A stretch of DNA of 14,381 bases from Prosthecobacter debontii (GTDB taxonomy: Bacteria; Verrucomicrobiota; Verrucomicrobiia; Verrucomicrobiales; Akkermansiaceae), in NCBI GenBank assembly GCA_945885485.1, contig CAMCYT010000046.1, forward strand, positions 1 through 14,381, given 5' to 3'. Shown piece after piece: positions 14,308 through 14,381 of this stretch; within the stretch, counting starts at the first letter, position 1, and each line of letters begins with the position of its first letter. The notes under the pieces were generated by a model. The model did not search any database and had not been told where the DNA came from. It saw only the letters and a program-made list of their open reading frames with translations. Position numbers and translations under genes: made by a program.

Positions 14308-14381
14308 GTGCTCAAACACAGCTCCACCATTCTCATCATCGCAGTGGCCGCCCTTTGTGGGTTAGGCTTGGTGATGTTGGC
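14308..14381 (+). CDS. ftsW: FtsW, septal peptidoglycan polymerase (start only)
   Basis: The frame is open from GTG 14308 to the right edge of the window, giving VLKHSSTILIIAVAALCGLG and then LVML. This is a short basic start and a first membrane helix with the GLGLVML pattern typical of SEDS proteins (FtsW/RodA). FtsW is expected at this place in a dcw cluster. An in-frame TAG at 14293-14295 rules out an earlier start except between there and GTG. The gene begins 35 nt after the LysM protein stop. Only 24 codons are visible, so the call depends on both motif and context. Confidence 0.72.
   Translation, partial: MLKHSSTILIIAVAALCGLGLVML

Overview
The window is bacterial chromosome carrying the 5' half of a division and cell wall (dcw) cluster, preceded by a short accessory region. 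The gene order (mraZ, rsmH, ftsL-like, ftsI, murE, murF, mraY, murD, a LysM protein, ftsW), a MurE of the meso-diaminopimelate type, a small type IV prepilin-like protein, and starts of the form AAACC-ATG without a Shine-Dalgarno sequence together suggest the phylum Verrucomicrobiota. This assignment is inferred from the protein sequences and gene order; no 16S gene is present to test it.

Layout. (1) Nt 2-2289: three same-strand genes, namely the 3' part of an ABC transporter ATPase, a six-helix membrane protein that is probably its permease, and an unrecognised membrane-anchored protein with a His/Asp/Glu-rich segment. (2) Nt 2290-3198: an AT-rich gap with an 11-bp inverted repeat, a prepilin-like gene, and a strong intrinsic terminator. 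(3) Nt about 3200-3542, minus strand: a decayed FAD-dependent monooxygenase (frameshift, in-frame stop, large internal deletion) that no intact open frame reveals. (4) Nt 3543-3929: an AT-rich regulatory region ending in a 10-bp-phased array of GTG-core direct repeats just before mraZ, which resembles a MraZ operator. (5) Nt 3930-14381: the dcw operon, nearly gapless from rsmH through murD.

The dcw genes form one pathway. MraZ is the cluster regulator and RsmH methylates 16S rRNA. The FtsL-like protein and FtsI (PBP3) belong to the divisome. MurE, MurF and MurD build the UDP-MurNAc-peptide, MraY links it to the lipid carrier, and FtsW (only its start is present) polymerises glycan with FtsI. 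Start and stop codons overlap at four junctions, which suggests translational coupling.

The most unusual item lies between mraZ and the conserved body of rsmH: three tandem units of 105-108 nt. Each has a conserved GGGACAG box, a long hairpin with a conserved loop sequence (CTGGCTGGTTGTC), and a following T-rich stretch. The stem sequences differ between units but pairing is preserved. All three units are open in the rsmH frame and would encode a repeated LGT...GWLSA peptide ahead of the enzyme. They could be an RNA leader or attenuator array, an in-frame palindromic mobile element comparable to Rickettsia palindromic elements, or both.
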